Positions 1 to 23,762 of a stretch of 64,000 nucleotides of DNA are shown one piece after another (the stretch's first letter is position 1; each line of letters starts with the position of its first letter). The stretch is from the NCBI RefSeq assembly GCF_002775205.1, contig NC_036453.1:14526594-14590593 (forward strand), read 5' to 3'. Below the pieces are notes generated by a model. It was not told the origin of the DNA. It worked only from the letters and a program-made list of their open reading frames with translations, and did not search any database. The position numbers were made by a program, and so were the translations under genes. This DNA is from Xiphophorus maculatus (taxonomy: Eukaryota > Chordata > Actinopteri > Cyprinodontiformes > Poeciliidae).

Positions 1-650
1 GTATCTGATACATATTTAGAAAATGATTTAAAATAATGAACTGTTTAAATAGCTAGCTAGCTATTCAGCTAGTCAGCTAAATATTTACTAAACTAGTTTC
101 AATAGTTCACTAAACTAAAAACTAAACTATTTTAGTAATTATAAATATTTATCTATTTAGAATGTGCTAAATAAAACTATCATTTAACTGTCTTACTATT
201 TAACTTTAGCTATTCTAGTTAGCTAAATATCTAGCTAAAATGCTAATTGAGTTGCCAGTAAGCTGAATTGGATGATGAAAATAGAAGCTGTGTTTTGTGA
301 ATAAACTGAATCCTTCAGCGCTGATGAATTACTGTTGCTGTATTAAAATAGCTCATCCTTTTGTTTTAAGCTTAAATGTTGCGCAATAAATGAGGAAATG
401 AAACATTGGTAAAGAAGTGGCTCGCTAGCAGAAGTTTATAAAGAGGTTCGCAAGATCTAATTTTATTTTAATCGTCCACTTCTGCTTTTTACCTATATTA
501 TATTACACAAATGTCTCTGAGCTGCATATTTAGCTTCAATTGTAATATTTAGCTTGCTAACTGAACACTTAGCTCCAAGCCAAATATCTAGTTTGCTAAC
601 AAAATGTTTGTGTGAAGATCAATATTTAAATATTTAGCTTGAATGTGTGA
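1..650. repeat. AT-rich stretch of degenerate GCTAA / TAAATATTTAG words
   Basis: No gene is seen here. The stretch is dominated by recurring short words (AGCTAAATA, TTTAGCTTGCTAAC, GCTAGCTAGCTA), many of them self-complementary. The same vocabulary returns at 17,470-17,770, 25,640-27,130 and 35,460-35,890, so it looks like a dispersed degenerate satellite rather than chance AT richness. No period is strict enough to call a clean tandem array. Confidence 0.5.
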
Positions 651-770
651 CATTTATAAATGAATGAATCACATGGTGAAAATATGACTTTGTAAAATGA
701 ACCCAACCTAAATAAATGACATGTTTTACAGTGTAACTGTAGAAATGTGTCCCTACAGCAGAGCAACAGC

Positions 771-1283
771 TCTGATTGGCCCCGGAGCCTGATTCGGTGT
801 GTAGTGGTCTGTGATTGGCCCCGGAGCCTGATTCAGAGTGTAGTGGTGTCTGATTGGCCCCGGAGCCTGATTCAGAGTGTAGTGGTCTCTGATTGGGCCC
901 GGAGCCTGATTCAGAGTGTAGTGGTCTCTGATTGGGCCCGGAGCCTGATTCGGTGTGTAGTGGTCTGTGATTGGCCCCGGAGCCTGATTCAGAGTGTAGT
1001 GGTGTCTGATTGGCCCCGGAGCCTGATTCAGAGTGTAGTGGTGTCTGATTGGGCCCGGAGCCTGATTCAGAGTGTAGTGGTCTCTGATTGGGCCCGGAGC
1101 CTGATTCAGAGTGTAGTGGTCTCTGATTGGGCCCGGAGCCTGATTCAGAGTGTAGTGGTCTCTGATTGGGCCCAGAGCCTGATTCAGAGTGTAGTGGTCT
1201 CTGATTGGCCCCGGAGCCTGATTCAGAGTGTAGTAGTCTCTGATTGGGCCCAGAGCCTGATTCGGTGTGTAGTGGTCTCTGAT
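771..1283. repeat. 39-bp minisatellite, about 13 copies
   Basis: Copies start with GATTGG at 774, 813, 852 and so on every 39 bases. Each has the core CGGAGCCTGATTC followed by a GTGTAGTGGT segment. Copies differ at a few fixed sites (GGCCCC/GGGCCC, CAGAGTG/CGGTGTG). Because 39 is a multiple of three, the array is open on both strands and yields long repetitive reading frames; there is no other sign that these are genes. Confidence 0.9.
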
Positions 1284-1633
1284 TCTGTCCTTCCTGCTGG
1301 TTGAACTGCAGGTTCTCCATATTGACTCCATCAGGATGTTGGAGTGACTGGATTTTCTGATCCGCCATGTTTACCTTCAGACGTTCGTCTCACTGGAGTC
1401 TGGTTGTTCCTCTGCAGGAGATTCCTCGGTCTGAGATGCTTCAGGTTTCTCGGTTGGTCACAGTTCGCTCAGAAACAGGTGGCGGCCATGTTGCCCCTGG
1501 GGGGAGCGAGGGGTGTTATTTGTGTTTATGGAAATGATCTGCAGAGGAAACGTGTCTAAACAAAGCAGAGACGTTATCCTGATCCCCACACACACATTTG
1601 CATAGGACCTGTGTATATATTACAGTTTTATAG

Positions 1634-1634
<1 letters not shown>

Positions 1635-1690
<56 letters not shown>
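1635..1690. repeat. (CA)n microsatellite
   Basis: A pure CA dinucleotide tract of about 28 units in intergenic DNA. Confidence 0.95.
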
Positions 1691-1694
<4 letters not shown>

Positions 1695-3019
1695 GGTGTG
1701 TCGTCAGGACGACAGGAACCGGTCTGACTAACAGATCCATTGTTTCTGTCCGACCTGTTTCTTCAGGGTCCATAAACTCAGAGTTCTGCTTTAGGGTCCA
1801 GAACTTCCTGTTGGGTGTTTGAGTCCAGGTGTTTGGACCAATCAGAACCAAGCGCTTAACTGACATCAGGTGAAGTTCTGATCTGACTGCATTAGAGCTG
1901 AGCAGAAAATGATCAGAGGTCAGTGACCTTTCCAGCTCTGGCAGCCATTTTGTTTTCTGTCCGGACGTTCAAAACAGAATTTAAATAAAAGGAAAAAGAA
2001 CAACTAAATTTTATCGGCATCAAATGTTTCCATTAAAGGGACTAAATAAGTTTCCTATGACTGAAAGTTCAAATAAAAAGCCTTTCAAAATCCCGACGTA
2101 CTTCACAACCTAAAAACAAAATAAAAGAGAACTTTATAAAAACATTCTGCAGCTTCGTAATGGAGGTCAGAGGTCAGCTGGGTGGACACCGCTCTGGTTT
2201 TACTCAGCTCTCTGTTTTAATGCCCTTTAACCTGTTTAAGGTTTTCCTTCCACCAAACCTTCTGGCTGTGTTAGCGAAGCGGCTGACGGAGACGCTTTCT
2301 GTCTGAACAAACAGAAACTGCTGATGAGAGTTTTCTAGAAATAGCGACGGCTGATGAACACGTTCTGACTTCCTGTTTCAGGTGGAACCGAAAGCTGAAC
2401 GCAAGAGCGGCTGAATGAAGCCGTCCTCAGAGGTCAAAGGTCACAGAACAAAGGCTCCCCGTTTCAGAGCAGATCAGTTCTGGGTTACGGCTTCAGGAGT
2501 TTCTGTGACCTTCCTGTTGGCCTTCATGGATGAAGAGAAGAAGCTCAGAAACAGAAATGAACCGGGTTCATGTTTCCATGACAGTCCGTCCCGATGCGAT
2601 GCGACGCCATTCAGCGTGATGCAGCGCGGCTTCCTGTGCTCATCCGCTGCAGGACTGCTGCTGCTGCAGCAGGTCCGGTTCTGAATGTTCCCGTTCAGCC
2701 AAACTAAATGCTTAGTTCGACATTGACGTTTCTAAATGAGCACCAGGGCTTCATCAGTCAGGGGGCGGCACTTCCTCCCGATCCGCTCGTTTAAATCTGA
2801 CCCAAACCAATCACTGCTTCAGGAATTTGGTCATTAAACATCAAAGCTAGCTGGACTGATCAAAGGAACTGGTTCTGAAGAACTGGTTCAGTTCACTGAT
2901 CTGAATGTGAGTCATTCTCAGGGTGAACCAGGTAATGTGACAGAACAGATCAGATAGTTTAGTGGAAGGAAAACGTTTAATTTTCTGGTTTATTTTAATC
3001 TGTGAAGCTGAAAAGTGTG

Positions 3020-3260
3020 GAGTGCATCTGTATCAACCCGCCTGAGATCATCAGTTTTGAAGCCTTCCCACAGATAAGGTCTGGACTTTGAATAGGCCAC
3101 CTAAATCATCTCATAATGTTCAGGAGTTGAACCTCCACCCAAACTGGTTTTCCTCCAGGATCCATCGTCCCACAGCATGATGCTGCCTCCGCCGTGTTTA
3201 ACTGGGAAGCAGAGGCCTGGTTCTGGTTCTGGTCCTCTGGTGAAGAGGAAGTGCAGACAT
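3020..3260 (-). mobile_element. Tc1/mariner-like transposase remnant
   Basis: Read on the minus strand, about 3,170-3,215 gives VKHGGGSIMLW, a well-known block of Tc1-like transposases (a glycine run followed by SIMLWG). The plus strand upstream (GGTCTGGACTTTGAATAGGCC, then CACAGCATGATGCTGCC) matches the wording of a very common fish Tc1-like repeat. No terminal repeats were found, and only a few short pieces of the coding region can be recognised. It is an old fragment. The family call rests on memory of this repeat. Confidence 0.6.
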
Positions 3261-4949
3261 CATTTCCAGTCAGTCTGGTTTGTGACAGAAATAATCGATT
3301 CCGGTTCTGGTTCCGGTTCTGTTTGCGCTGTTAAAAATAAACTCTCTTGCTGATATTTCCTCTCAGCTGCTGCGGCGTTTTCAGGTCAGACCCAAACCGT
3401 CTGAAACCAGAATCACAGAGGAAGAGTCGGGTCGACAGACGGACGAAAAGAGGAAGAGGCGGCCATGGCTCCAGAAACAGAGCGCTGCAAAGCATCATGG
3501 GTAATGTAGTTAATAAAGTAGAACTGGATATAGAAACGAGGCCTGGTCCAGTGAGACTGAACCCAGTGACGAATCCACTGGTTCCGGTTCCGTCCAATCA
3601 GCTTCAGCTGCAGATTTATTTATTCTCCAGAACCGACGACCCGACAGGAAGTCTTTTCCAGAACATTTCATTGTGAGAACTGGGTTCTAGCTGAACGGGC
3701 CGGGTCTCAGCAGGTCAGAACCAAACTGGACCATCTACCCATGTCACTGAGCCCAACAGGTCCTACTGGGTCCTCCAGAACTATTCTATTCATGATAATG
3801 GAACCAGAACAGTTTTGTTCATTAGAACCCAGGACTTTCTGGGTTCTATGGAACGCAAATAAAGTTCTAGTGAAACGGGTCAGAACCAGGAAGCACACTG
3901 AACTGAAAGGTAAACAATCAGATCGGACCCGGCCAAAGTGGAATGAGTCACGGCTGCTGTGACGTCCAACTTCCTGCTTCGTTCTTGGAATGCTAATATT
4001 AGGCTAGCTGCTACTGATTCACATCTGAGCACGTGCAGAAGACGATGATGTCATCAGCTGATGTTAAACAGCCATAAATGAAACCAGAACCAGAACCAAA
4101 GGACAGAAACCAGCAAGAAAAACCCATTTCCAGCTGGAATAAGAGACCTGAAGTGTTTGACCCATCCGGATCAGAACCACCCGGTTCTGATCAACTGAAA
4201 CAACCGGGCCTCAAATTCCAACATAAAACAGGTCCAAATCAAATAGAACCTGCAGTCAAACCAAACCCAGGAGCGTAGCGGGTTCGAGAATTAGAACCAA
4301 TCCAAATCAGAACCAGAACCAACCCAAACTTGACCAGAACCAGACCGCAACCAGCTTCACCCAGTTAATTGGATCCCTGAGGTTGGATGGAACTGAACCC
4401 AGAACCGACCCAGACTAAGAGAGGATCATCAGCTGATTAGAGTTGGACTTTATCAGTCTCCAGAACCGGTCAGAATGCCTCAGCTGGGTCCAGAACCTGA
4501 CCCAGGTGGGCCAGAACCTGCGAGTTCTGATGAATCGTCCTTCCTGTTCAGCTGCAACAAGAAAAAAGTCCAAACCCATAGAACTACGGCTCACTACCCA
4601 GCAACCATGTACCCGCCTGAACTAGAACCAAAACAGCAAACCGTTTCCAAGCTAAGCCGCCATGTTGGAAAATGTCAGCTATTTAGCTAGCTGGGGTCAA
4701 ACCTGAAGAATCAAAGAAGTTCTGTTGGAGCAAAAGTTCTGCCACGTTTTGGTTCTGACTGGTTAGGAAAATCTCTGTGAGCACCCCCAAGTGGTCGGAT
4801 CATAAAACATTCAGAAAGCAGGTCAGGCCGTCAGTTCCCCTGGTAGCTTCATGCATCCAGCATGCTGAGGTGAGTGAACCGGAACGCACTAGAGTTGGTT
4901 TGGATGTGGAACGCCTCAAAATGTGGCTCTGCTCATTTGGACCGCACCA

Positions 4950-5605
4950 CCGTGAACCCACAGACTGGTTCTGAGGCAGGAACTTCCTGATGGTCTGGAC
5001 CCGACTGGACCCATCTCAGTACAGTCCAGAAGTGTCTCCTGAAACGGGTTTGGGCTTGTTGTTGTTTCAACCTTCCAGACCTCTCAGGTTCTGGTTCTGA
5101 TCCAGCTGCTGAAATGTTCTATGCCAATCAAGTTGAATTACAGTGTCTCAGGAACCAGAACCTCAAATTGGACCCAGTTGACCAACGGTTCCCCTGAAGA
5201 GAAGGTCCTGTTGGACATGTAGGTGAATTCAAACCCAGCGCTTTTGATCCACTTTAAACGGACCAGCAGGTCCAAAAGGTCCAACAGATCCAGACCAACT
5301 GGGGAAACAAACTGAATTCACTTAAAGGTCCGACAGGACCTTCTCTTAGGGGGAACCGGTGCTCAACCAGATCCGATCTAAGGTTCTGGTTCCTGAGACA
5401 CTTTAAGATCCCAAAACCCATTTCAGGAGACACTTCTGAACCAGAACCAAGATGGGTTCTGGGCTCCTGTAGCGAGTTGTTGTGTACAGACCTGTAGAAC
5501 CGGGCAGTACCAGTCCAATCAACTGGACCATGTACTGGGACGGGTCCGGTCGGGTCTCCAGACCCTCAAGGACTTCCTGCCTCAGTACCAGTCTGTGGGT
5601 TCACC
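4950..5605. repeat. ~655-bp imperfect palindrome (foldback-like)
   Basis: The two halves are inverted copies around a centre near 5,275. Matching pairs include 4,952-4,980 with 5,575-5,604 (GTGAACCCACAGACTGG), 5,031-5,050 with 5,414-5,435 (AGTGTCTCCTGAAA), 5,142-5,163 with 5,381-5,402 (GTGTCTCAGGAACCAGAACC) and 5,187-5,216 with 5,328-5,357 (AGAGAAGGTCCTGT). The inner AGTGAATTCA pair carries the symmetry almost to the centre. This looks like a foldback or MITE-type element, or a head-to-head duplication. No coding sequence or clear target duplication is visible. Confidence 0.75.
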
Positions 5606-5640
5606 GACCCATTGCCTGAAACGGGCCAGAATCCAGAACC

Positions 5641-6052
5641 AGTGGAGAACCAAACTGATCTAACTGGTTTACAGTCTGTTCTTACTGGTTTAGAGTCTGT
5701 TCTTACTGGTTTAGAGTCTGTTTATACTGGTTTAGAGTCTGTTCTTACTGGTTTAGAAGTTGTTCTTACTGGTTTAGAAGTTGTTCTTACTGGTTTAGAG
5801 TCTGTTTATACTGGTTTAGAGTCTGTTCTTACTGGTTTAAAGTCTGTTCTTACTGGTTTAGAGTCTGTTTATACTGGTTTAGAGTCTGTTTATACTGGTT
5901 TAGAGTCTGTTTATACTGGTTTAGAGTCTGTTTATACTGGTTTAGAGTCTGTTCTTACTGGTTTAGAGTCTGTTCTTACTGGTTTAGAAGTTGTTCTTAC
6001 TGGTTTAGAGTCTGTTCTTACTGGTTTAGAGTCTGTTCTTACTGGTTTAGAG
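5641..6052. repeat. 21-bp minisatellite, about 19 copies
   Basis: The unit has the core ACTGGTTTAGAGTCTG followed by TTCTT or TTTAT. It begins some 35 bases after the palindrome ends. The unit is 7 codons long, so the plus strand stays open as a TGLESVL-type repeat. Subtypes (GAGTCTG, GAAGTTG) are interspersed, as expected for repeat turnover. I do not regard the open frame as a gene. Confidence 0.9.
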
Positions 6053-6335
6053 TGTGTGTTTTTTTTAATTGTTTTCTTCTCAGAACTTGAGATTAGAAGA
6101 AGCTGAAAGTTGGTTTCCAGCAGCTGATGGTAGTTTGGTCTATTTAAAGTAACAACAGCTCTTCCTCTTCTCCTGCAGTTCCTGATGTTCCTCTCAGCTT
6201 TTGTTTCCTGGACTTCAGATGTTCTGGTTTCTGCTGTACTGGGTCGGTGAAACCCAGATCTGCTGGTTCTGTTGGCCCGTTTCAGAGATCAGTGAGTGTT
6301 TCAGGGCTCAGCAGAGAAAAAGTTAAAAGAAGAAG

Positions 6336-6852
6336 TGAGAAACACTCACACACATGCACACACACACACTCAGGGAGTGGTCGCTCTCCATCTCCAGCTT
6401 CCTGCTCAGAAACGCGATCACACAAACAATCTGACTATTGATCCACTGGGGAGAAGGAGAACAGAACCAGAGATCCAGTTGAAGTTTGGACCACAGCTGA
6501 ACACACACCGACACACACACACTCTCTGACACACACTCTGACACACATCGACAGCTCAGCGTAGCAGCGACACACACACACAGAGTGAGGCGGAGTGGAG
6601 CGCGCTCCGGCAGAACTCACCGCTCATCAGTCCGGTCCGGTTCTGCTGCGCTCGGTCCGGCTGCGGCTGTAATGTGTGTCCCTGTGTGTGTGTGTGAGTG
6701 TGTGTCGGAGGGCGGGGGTAACGGGGAGGAGGAAGTCCAAGGGGAAGTGGTGGAGTTAGAGTTTGAGGAAGTTTCTGTGTGTGTGTGTGTGTGGGGGTGT
6801 GTGTGTGTGCGTGTGTGTGTGTGTGTGTGTGCGTGTGTGTGTGTGTGTGTGA
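6336..6852. repeat. Cluster of CA and TG microsatellites around a GC-rich block
   Basis: CA-rich tracts lie at about 6,345-6,372 and 6,500-6,580. TG-rich tracts lie at about 6,680-6,705 and 6,775-6,852. Between them, 6,590-6,670 is rich in CpG (GCGCGCTCCGG, GCGCTCGGTCCGG), and the minus strand there reads ATGAGCG followed by a strong donor-like GTGAGTTC. That could mark a promoter and first exon of a leftward transcript, but no protein-coding continuation was recognised. Confidence 0.6.
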
Positions 6853-6945
6853 CAGTGGCGTTACTGGTCTGTTGAGAAACGTCAGAGCCAGGCAGATCTC
6901 GGTAAGCCCCGCCCCCTGGCTCTGACGGACAGGTACAGCGCAGGT

Positions 6946-8640
6946 GTGTGTTATTTATTTATATGGATCATAAACTGTAAATTCCTCTCAAGCTTCTCCT
7001 GTTTGTTTCTTTGTTTTTCTCTTAATTTCTCAAGTTTTTTTTTAGTATTTCCAGTTTTTATTTTGTTTTATTTGTTGCTATTTGGTCTATTTTGTGTTTT
7101 AAATCAGTTTTCTGTTATTATTTTATTGAACTTTTATGGTTTAAAATATTTTCTGCTTAAATCGGACCAATCTGAGTTTTTTTTAACCATTTCCTGTTAA
7201 TTTAAATTTTGATTTTCCATTTGCTAGTTGATCATTTTCTTGCTTTTTATATCAAACTTCAGCTATTTTTCAGTTATTTATTTATTTAATTTAAAATGTC
7301 AACTTTAGTTTTATTTTTCTCTGCAGCTTTTTTTACATTTTTAAATTTAAATTTTATCTTGTTTTTGCAGAAATTCATCCTTATTCTTCCATGTTTACTC
7401 AGGAACAACCGGCAGGGATTTGAACCCAGAACCTCTTTGTAGCAGCTCTTAATGTTTCTGCTGATTCTGCTGGATGTTTCGGTTCTTTTGGACTTTTGGT
7501 TAATTCTTTCTGACATTTCGATCTGTGTTTCTATTGTGTTACTTTTCACTCTTATTTTGTTGTATTTTTTTGTTTGTTTTATTTCTTTTTAAAATTTCTG
7601 TGTATTTTTAGAGGCTACTGTTGAACTGGACCAGTTTCGGGTTTTACCAGAACCAAACGGAGGTTTCCTGTTTCTGTGGTCTAGTTCTGGTTGTTGAGAT
7701 TCATCTGGTTTAATTTGCTGGTTTTACGTTTCATAAACACCTTTATGTTTATGAATTGATTATGTTTATTGTTGTTCTTGGTTATTGTTTGTTTATGTTT
7801 CTTGATATTTTTAGTGTTTATGTGAAGTTTAAGTTTTATATTTATGTTTTTCTTAATAATCTTTTTACAAATTTTATTTCTTTGTGTTTGTTGTTTTCTG
7901 CCTTCATCTTCCTCTCGATGTTCTTACGGTTAGTTTAGCTTATAGCAGCTGAAATAAAAAGGAAAATGTTATAGTTCCTCCTTTCTTCAATGTTTTTTCT
8001 GATATTTAATTTTTAAAGATTCTTTGATCTTTAAAGATTCACGGAGCGGAAAAAGGTTTCATTTCGATATTTTAAAGCCAAACCTTTTAACCTGATGCTT
8101 GCACCGCCTCTGAAAGGCCACACGATGGCGCTATCATTCCGTTTTCTGAGAGTTAAATGCTGCCTTTCAATGCCGTGGGAAATGGGAGAAACAGAAAGAG
8201 AGCACGAGGAGCAGCTTTTCTGAAGTTTAAATACGTTTTAATTAACTAAATATTTACTGAACGTTATAGTAAATAAAACTGGACCGGCGGTTCTGCAGAG
8301 TTCTGACTCACTGGAGCAGAATCTGGATGAACGTCACATTTTTATGTTCAGAAGATTTGGACTCTGATTAGAGTCTTATTGCAGTATTTTGGATAATTTA
8401 CCAAACCTTTACGGTTTAATGATGATGATGATAATTTCGGTTCACTGTTGAATCGGTCCAGTCAGGAACAAGGAACTCCATAGCCGGTTCATTTGCCGCT
8501 CGGAGTTCGGAGCTTTTCCCTGGTCCCTGAAGGCACCGCGGGCGGATCTTCTGCGGGTTTTTTTCTTCCAGCTGCAGTTTGTTGAGTCGCTGCTGCGGGT
8601 CGATCAGCCGCTGCCGAACCAAACCGACCGCACTGGACCC
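6946..8640. other. T-rich intergenic DNA, no gene seen
   Basis: The plus strand is strongly T-rich from about 6,946 to 7,930, giving only low-complexity hydrophobic frames. At 7,415-7,430 the minus strand has GGTTCAAATCC, a perfect tRNA-type B box, but no A box or cloverleaf was found; it may be a SINE scrap. From about 8,460 to 8,670 the DNA becomes GC-rich, and a possible donor (AGAG then GTGGGT) lies at 8,667/8,668. This may be a 5' UTR exon of the STIM gene, whose ATG exon at 9,337 directly follows an acceptor-like CTCCTCAG. Confidence 0.4.
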
Positions 8641-8904
8641 ATGGATTAAAGGAGCGGCTCAGCAGAGGTGGGTGCAGCCGAACCGACCTTCACTGTCATG
8701 AAGGTGATGATGATAATGATGATGTTGGTGGGAAAGTGAACAGCTGTGTGACCTCTGACCCCAGATAAACTTTATTGAGTAGGAGACAGAGGCTGCAGAT
8801 GACCGGTTCTGGTTCTGTTGCTGTCGGGCTTTAAAGTTCTGGCTCTGGTTCTGGTCCCTGAACGCCTCAGGAGCATCCAGGAAGTTTGGTTTCAGTTTGT
8901 TGAC

Positions 8905-9037
8905 GCTCCTGCGACAGACTGGCGACCTGTCCAGGGTGAACCCCGCCTCTCGCCCGGAACGTTAGCTGGAGATAGACACCAGCACCTCCCGACCCCACTA
9001 GGGACAAGGGTGTTAGAAAATGGATGGATGGATGTTG
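8905..9037. repeat. Common teleost interspersed repeat ending in (GGAT)n
   Basis: The stretch reads GCGACAGACTGGCGACCTG, then TCCAGGGTGAACCCCGCCTC, a GCTGGAGATAGACACCAGCA block and a GGATGGATGG tail. I recognise this as a very abundant fish repeat, probably the 3' end of a short non-LTR element. A diverged copy in the opposite orientation lies at about 49,905-50,010. The superfamily is not certain. Confidence 0.6.
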
Positions 9038-9338
9038 ACGCTCCGGTTCTTTAGGTTCCTTTCAGAAGCTTTGACTTCACTACCTGTCTCCAGGACATGT
9101 CCAGGTCCCAGTTTGTCCCAGTCTGTCTCATCATGTCCCAGTTTGTCACATTATGTCTGAGTCTGTCTCATTCTGTCCCACTTTGTTTCATTATGTCCAG
9201 TTTGTCCCAGTCTGTCTCATCCTGTCCCAGTTGGGCCTCCTACTGCCCAGGTCCAGACACAGTCCATCAGTCCAACCCGCTCTTATGAAACGCTCTTATT
9301 CTGAAAGGTCTAACAGCGCTTCCTCTTTCTCCTCAGGT

Positions 9339-20859
<11,521 letters not shown>

Positions 20860-21006
20860 AGGCTCCCGGGTCAGGATGGAGTATCGTCTTCATAACCCAG
20901 GGAAGAGGAGGAGTCAAACACCAGTGAGGAGCTCCACTTCAGTCAGCAGCTCCACCATAAACTCTTATCTGTGAAAATCCTTTTCTGCTGTTGGAAAAAT
21001 TAAGAC

Positions 21007-21012
21007 AATAAA
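21007..21012 (+). terminator. Poly(A) signal AATAAA of the STIM gene
   Basis: AATAAA lies 148 bases after the stop codon and is followed by a T-rich stretch (TTTTTCTTTTTTTCC), the usual arrangement for cleavage and polyadenylation. The 3' UTR would therefore be short. Confidence 0.7.
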
Positions 21013-23600
21013 ACAGAAATGAAATATTTTTCTTTTTTTCCTCATTTCTTTGTAGAAACATATTTTAAAGAATGAAATTATTTATTCCCTGCAGATTGTT
21101 TAGATTCCCAACCTGTGTTTTTTTTTTTTCTGTAAATGTTTATTCAGTTTCTTGCACTTTTTCTGGTTTCAGTTGGAAAACATGCAGCTGCTCCAGATGA
21201 TGGATATAGATTAAACTTTTATTCACTAAACGCGTCTCTGAGCCATTAATCCCAGTTTAAACAGATTGAACACATTATGGTGAGAGCAGGTGATGAAGAC
21301 CTCCTCCTTCTCCTCAGGGCCGAGCTTCCGCTGCCAGCAGGTGGCAGCACTGAGCCACACACTGAGCTCTGCAGAAACCAGTAGAGACCAGTATCTGGAC
21401 TGGGAGTTAAGCCAGCAGGTTCTGGAGCCAGAGATGGGAACAGGGATTCTTTTCTGGAGTTACAGAATGAAGACGTGAAAATTTAACCCGTCCATGAAAA
21501 GAAAAAAATTTTATTGAGAAAGAAATGTTTCAGATTTGATATTTAACCTCAAAAGATTCTCCTGATCCTGGGACAGCGCCACTAGTGGCCACCTGAGGAA
21601 CGTCATGTCATCCGTCCATACAGTACTGAGTCAGTGACTGACACGTACAGATTCAGTACAGTATGACGTTTATAGTGAGCAGAAATTACTCCTCCATTGC
21701 TCCATCTCTCTATCCACCCTCTCAGTTTCTCAGTCTAAATAACTTCAGGCAGAAGAAACCGACTCATCCAACCTCCAGTCTGTTTCTACGTGTAACCATG
21801 GTGATTCATCTGCAGCCTGTTTCTGTAGATGTTTTCGGCTCCTGGTAGAACGAAGGTGTTCTGGAAGTTCTGGACGGGTTCTGTCAGTCAGCTGCTGCAG
21901 TTGAGCAACATCTCCATCCTGTTTCTGGGAGCGACTAGTTTTCACCTTATAAGGTTTCCTCTATCATCATCATCAACATCGTCTCTTCCTGTCTGCTAAC
22001 TCCGCCCCTCCAACCACTCCCTGTCTTCCTGCTGCGCCGCGAAACCGCCACGTCTGATTGGTCCAGGCAGTTCATGTGTGGAGCGAGCAGAACCATGCTC
22101 CTTCCTCAGGGTTCCACTCTGAGACCCAACAGAACCTCCAGCTGGGTTCAGAAGGCCATGATGACAGTAAAAGAGAGAACCGAGAGTTGAAGAGGGAGTG
22201 ACTTCCTCTTGCAGAGCAGCAGCAGCAGCAGCAGTAGCTTCCTCTTTATCAGTTCGCACGGAGCATCACAGCAGAGAGATGATTGTTGGTACCAGACAGG
22301 CCCAAGTGGTTCAGAACTCAAAACCGTCTCAGGTCAACAGAGGATGGTCTGAAACAGAAAACATCCAGTGAGCCACTGGAGGTTAAAGGTCAGAGGAGAT
22401 CGGCCGACTGAAACACAACTACTGATCAATTTAGTGTAAAAGTTAAAAGAACAAAAGTCGGACATGCACACAGGAGCAGGTGGAGACACCCCCCCACCCT
22501 TTGATGGCATCACTTCCTGATCATTTACATTAAATCATGAACCAACCCAGATGGCCAGTTTCAGTTTTCATAACTTTAGTTTTCCTCAGAGTTGTTAACT
22601 TTTTAACTTGAACAGCCAGTTCCTATTTCAGTCGCCTCCAGTTTGTGACTGGCCACAACCAAAGCAGGAAGAAGCCGCAGATGTCAAACACACAGACACT
22701 AAAATGAAACGGATATGGTCATCTGAATGTTGGCACCAGATGGCCATATCCGGCCTCAAAGTTTCTGAATAATTCTCTCCAAACCTGGTCAAACCTGCAT
22801 GTTTGAACAAAAACAAAATGTATTTGTTTCATCTGCAAATAAAACACATTTGATCATTTTTAAAGTTTTAAATCGATGATGTGCATTAAGAGGCTTCTGG
22901 GCCTAAAACTGCTCCCTGTGGGACACCACCACTAACCTGAAGGCCTGTTCACACGCAGCCGCATAAACTAATCTCTCCACCACATCGTTTTAAAGAATAA
23001 TATCGAGCACAAAGGATTGTTGTCTGCCCAAACCTTTGTTTTAAACAGACAAACCTGTAGGGGGCAGTGTAGCACTAAGCTACATCCTGTTAGCCAATAA
23101 GATTGTTTCAAAACAACCATGACTTCCGGTTGGGAATTAAACATGGCGCCAGGACTGAATTAGAATATAAAGTTAATAAAAAAACAAGACAAAATTGATT
23201 GGTGTCAAATCCAGTCTGTGTGAATATTGGTACTTTTTTTTAAATCACTGACTGGATCCTAAAACTGTTTTCCTGTACACACACAAACACAAATACAGAG
23301 CTTTCTCACACCTCTATTGTCATAAATAATCATTTTTAGTGATATAAAACTGAATTTTCATGCGAACACATTCATTCAAATGTAAGCCGCTGCACCACTC
23401 CTCCTCTACCGTGCTTTTGAAATCTTTTTGCCTTTTTGAAAGCCTTCTGGTTTCCCTGGAACAGAAACGGCCTAAAAGTGAGAAGCTTCATGAAAAAGAT
23501 CTTTTTTTTTCGGTCAGCTGTTCTCGTTCTGAGCTGAGATCAGCTCGGTCCAGCAGCAGATATCAATGAGTTTATCAACACAAACATGGCCACCATGTGA
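21013..23600. other. Intergenic DNA between STIM and RCSD1, no gene seen
   Basis: Unique-looking DNA with no recognised protein frame. The block 22,000-22,260 is somewhat GC-rich and contains an ATTGG box, but I could not tie it to a gene. At 22,905-22,930 the minus strand reads GGVPQGAVLGP, another reverse transcriptase scrap. Confidence 0.5.
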
Positions 23601-23640
23601 CAGAACATGATCTGCCTCTCTCTCTCTCTCTCTCTGCCAG

Positions 23641-23762
23641 TAGAGAGCGGAGGTCTCTCTCCAGACGTAACTCCGACTCTATATTTAACCCCAGCCCCTC
23701 CCACCGTCTTTCACACATACGCGACATATTGAGGCGGCTGAGAGACGACCAGCAGGATGGAG
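23641..23762 (+). other. Orphan exon-like block, product unknown
   Basis: A long TCTC pyrimidine tract ending CTGCCAG precedes a 122-nt block with one open frame, which ends at a good donor (GTAAAG at 23763). The peptide includes RRSLSRRNSDSIF, then NPSPSHRLSHIRDIL and RRLRDDQQDG. It would enter in phase 2 and leave in phase 1, so it needs partners on both sides, and none was identified. It could be an exon of an unrecognised gene or a chance match. I do not recognise the peptide. Confidence 0.25.

Noticed and set aside
634-1368. Long open frames on both strands over the 39-bp array
   Set aside because: The repeat unit is a multiple of three, so any stop-free unit stays open. No flanking splice or start context and no family resemblance.
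5612-6106. 164-codon repetitive frame (TGLESVL repeats)
   Set aside because: Made by the 21-bp minisatellite. Nothing outside the array supports a protein.
6590-6670. Leftward first exon with donor GTGAGTTC
   Set aside because: Attractive CpG context, but no coding continuation or partner exon was found. Kept only as a remark.
7400-7440. tRNA gene suggested by GGTTCAAATCC on the minus strand
   Set aside because: No A box at the right distance and no acceptor stem. More likely a SINE scrap.
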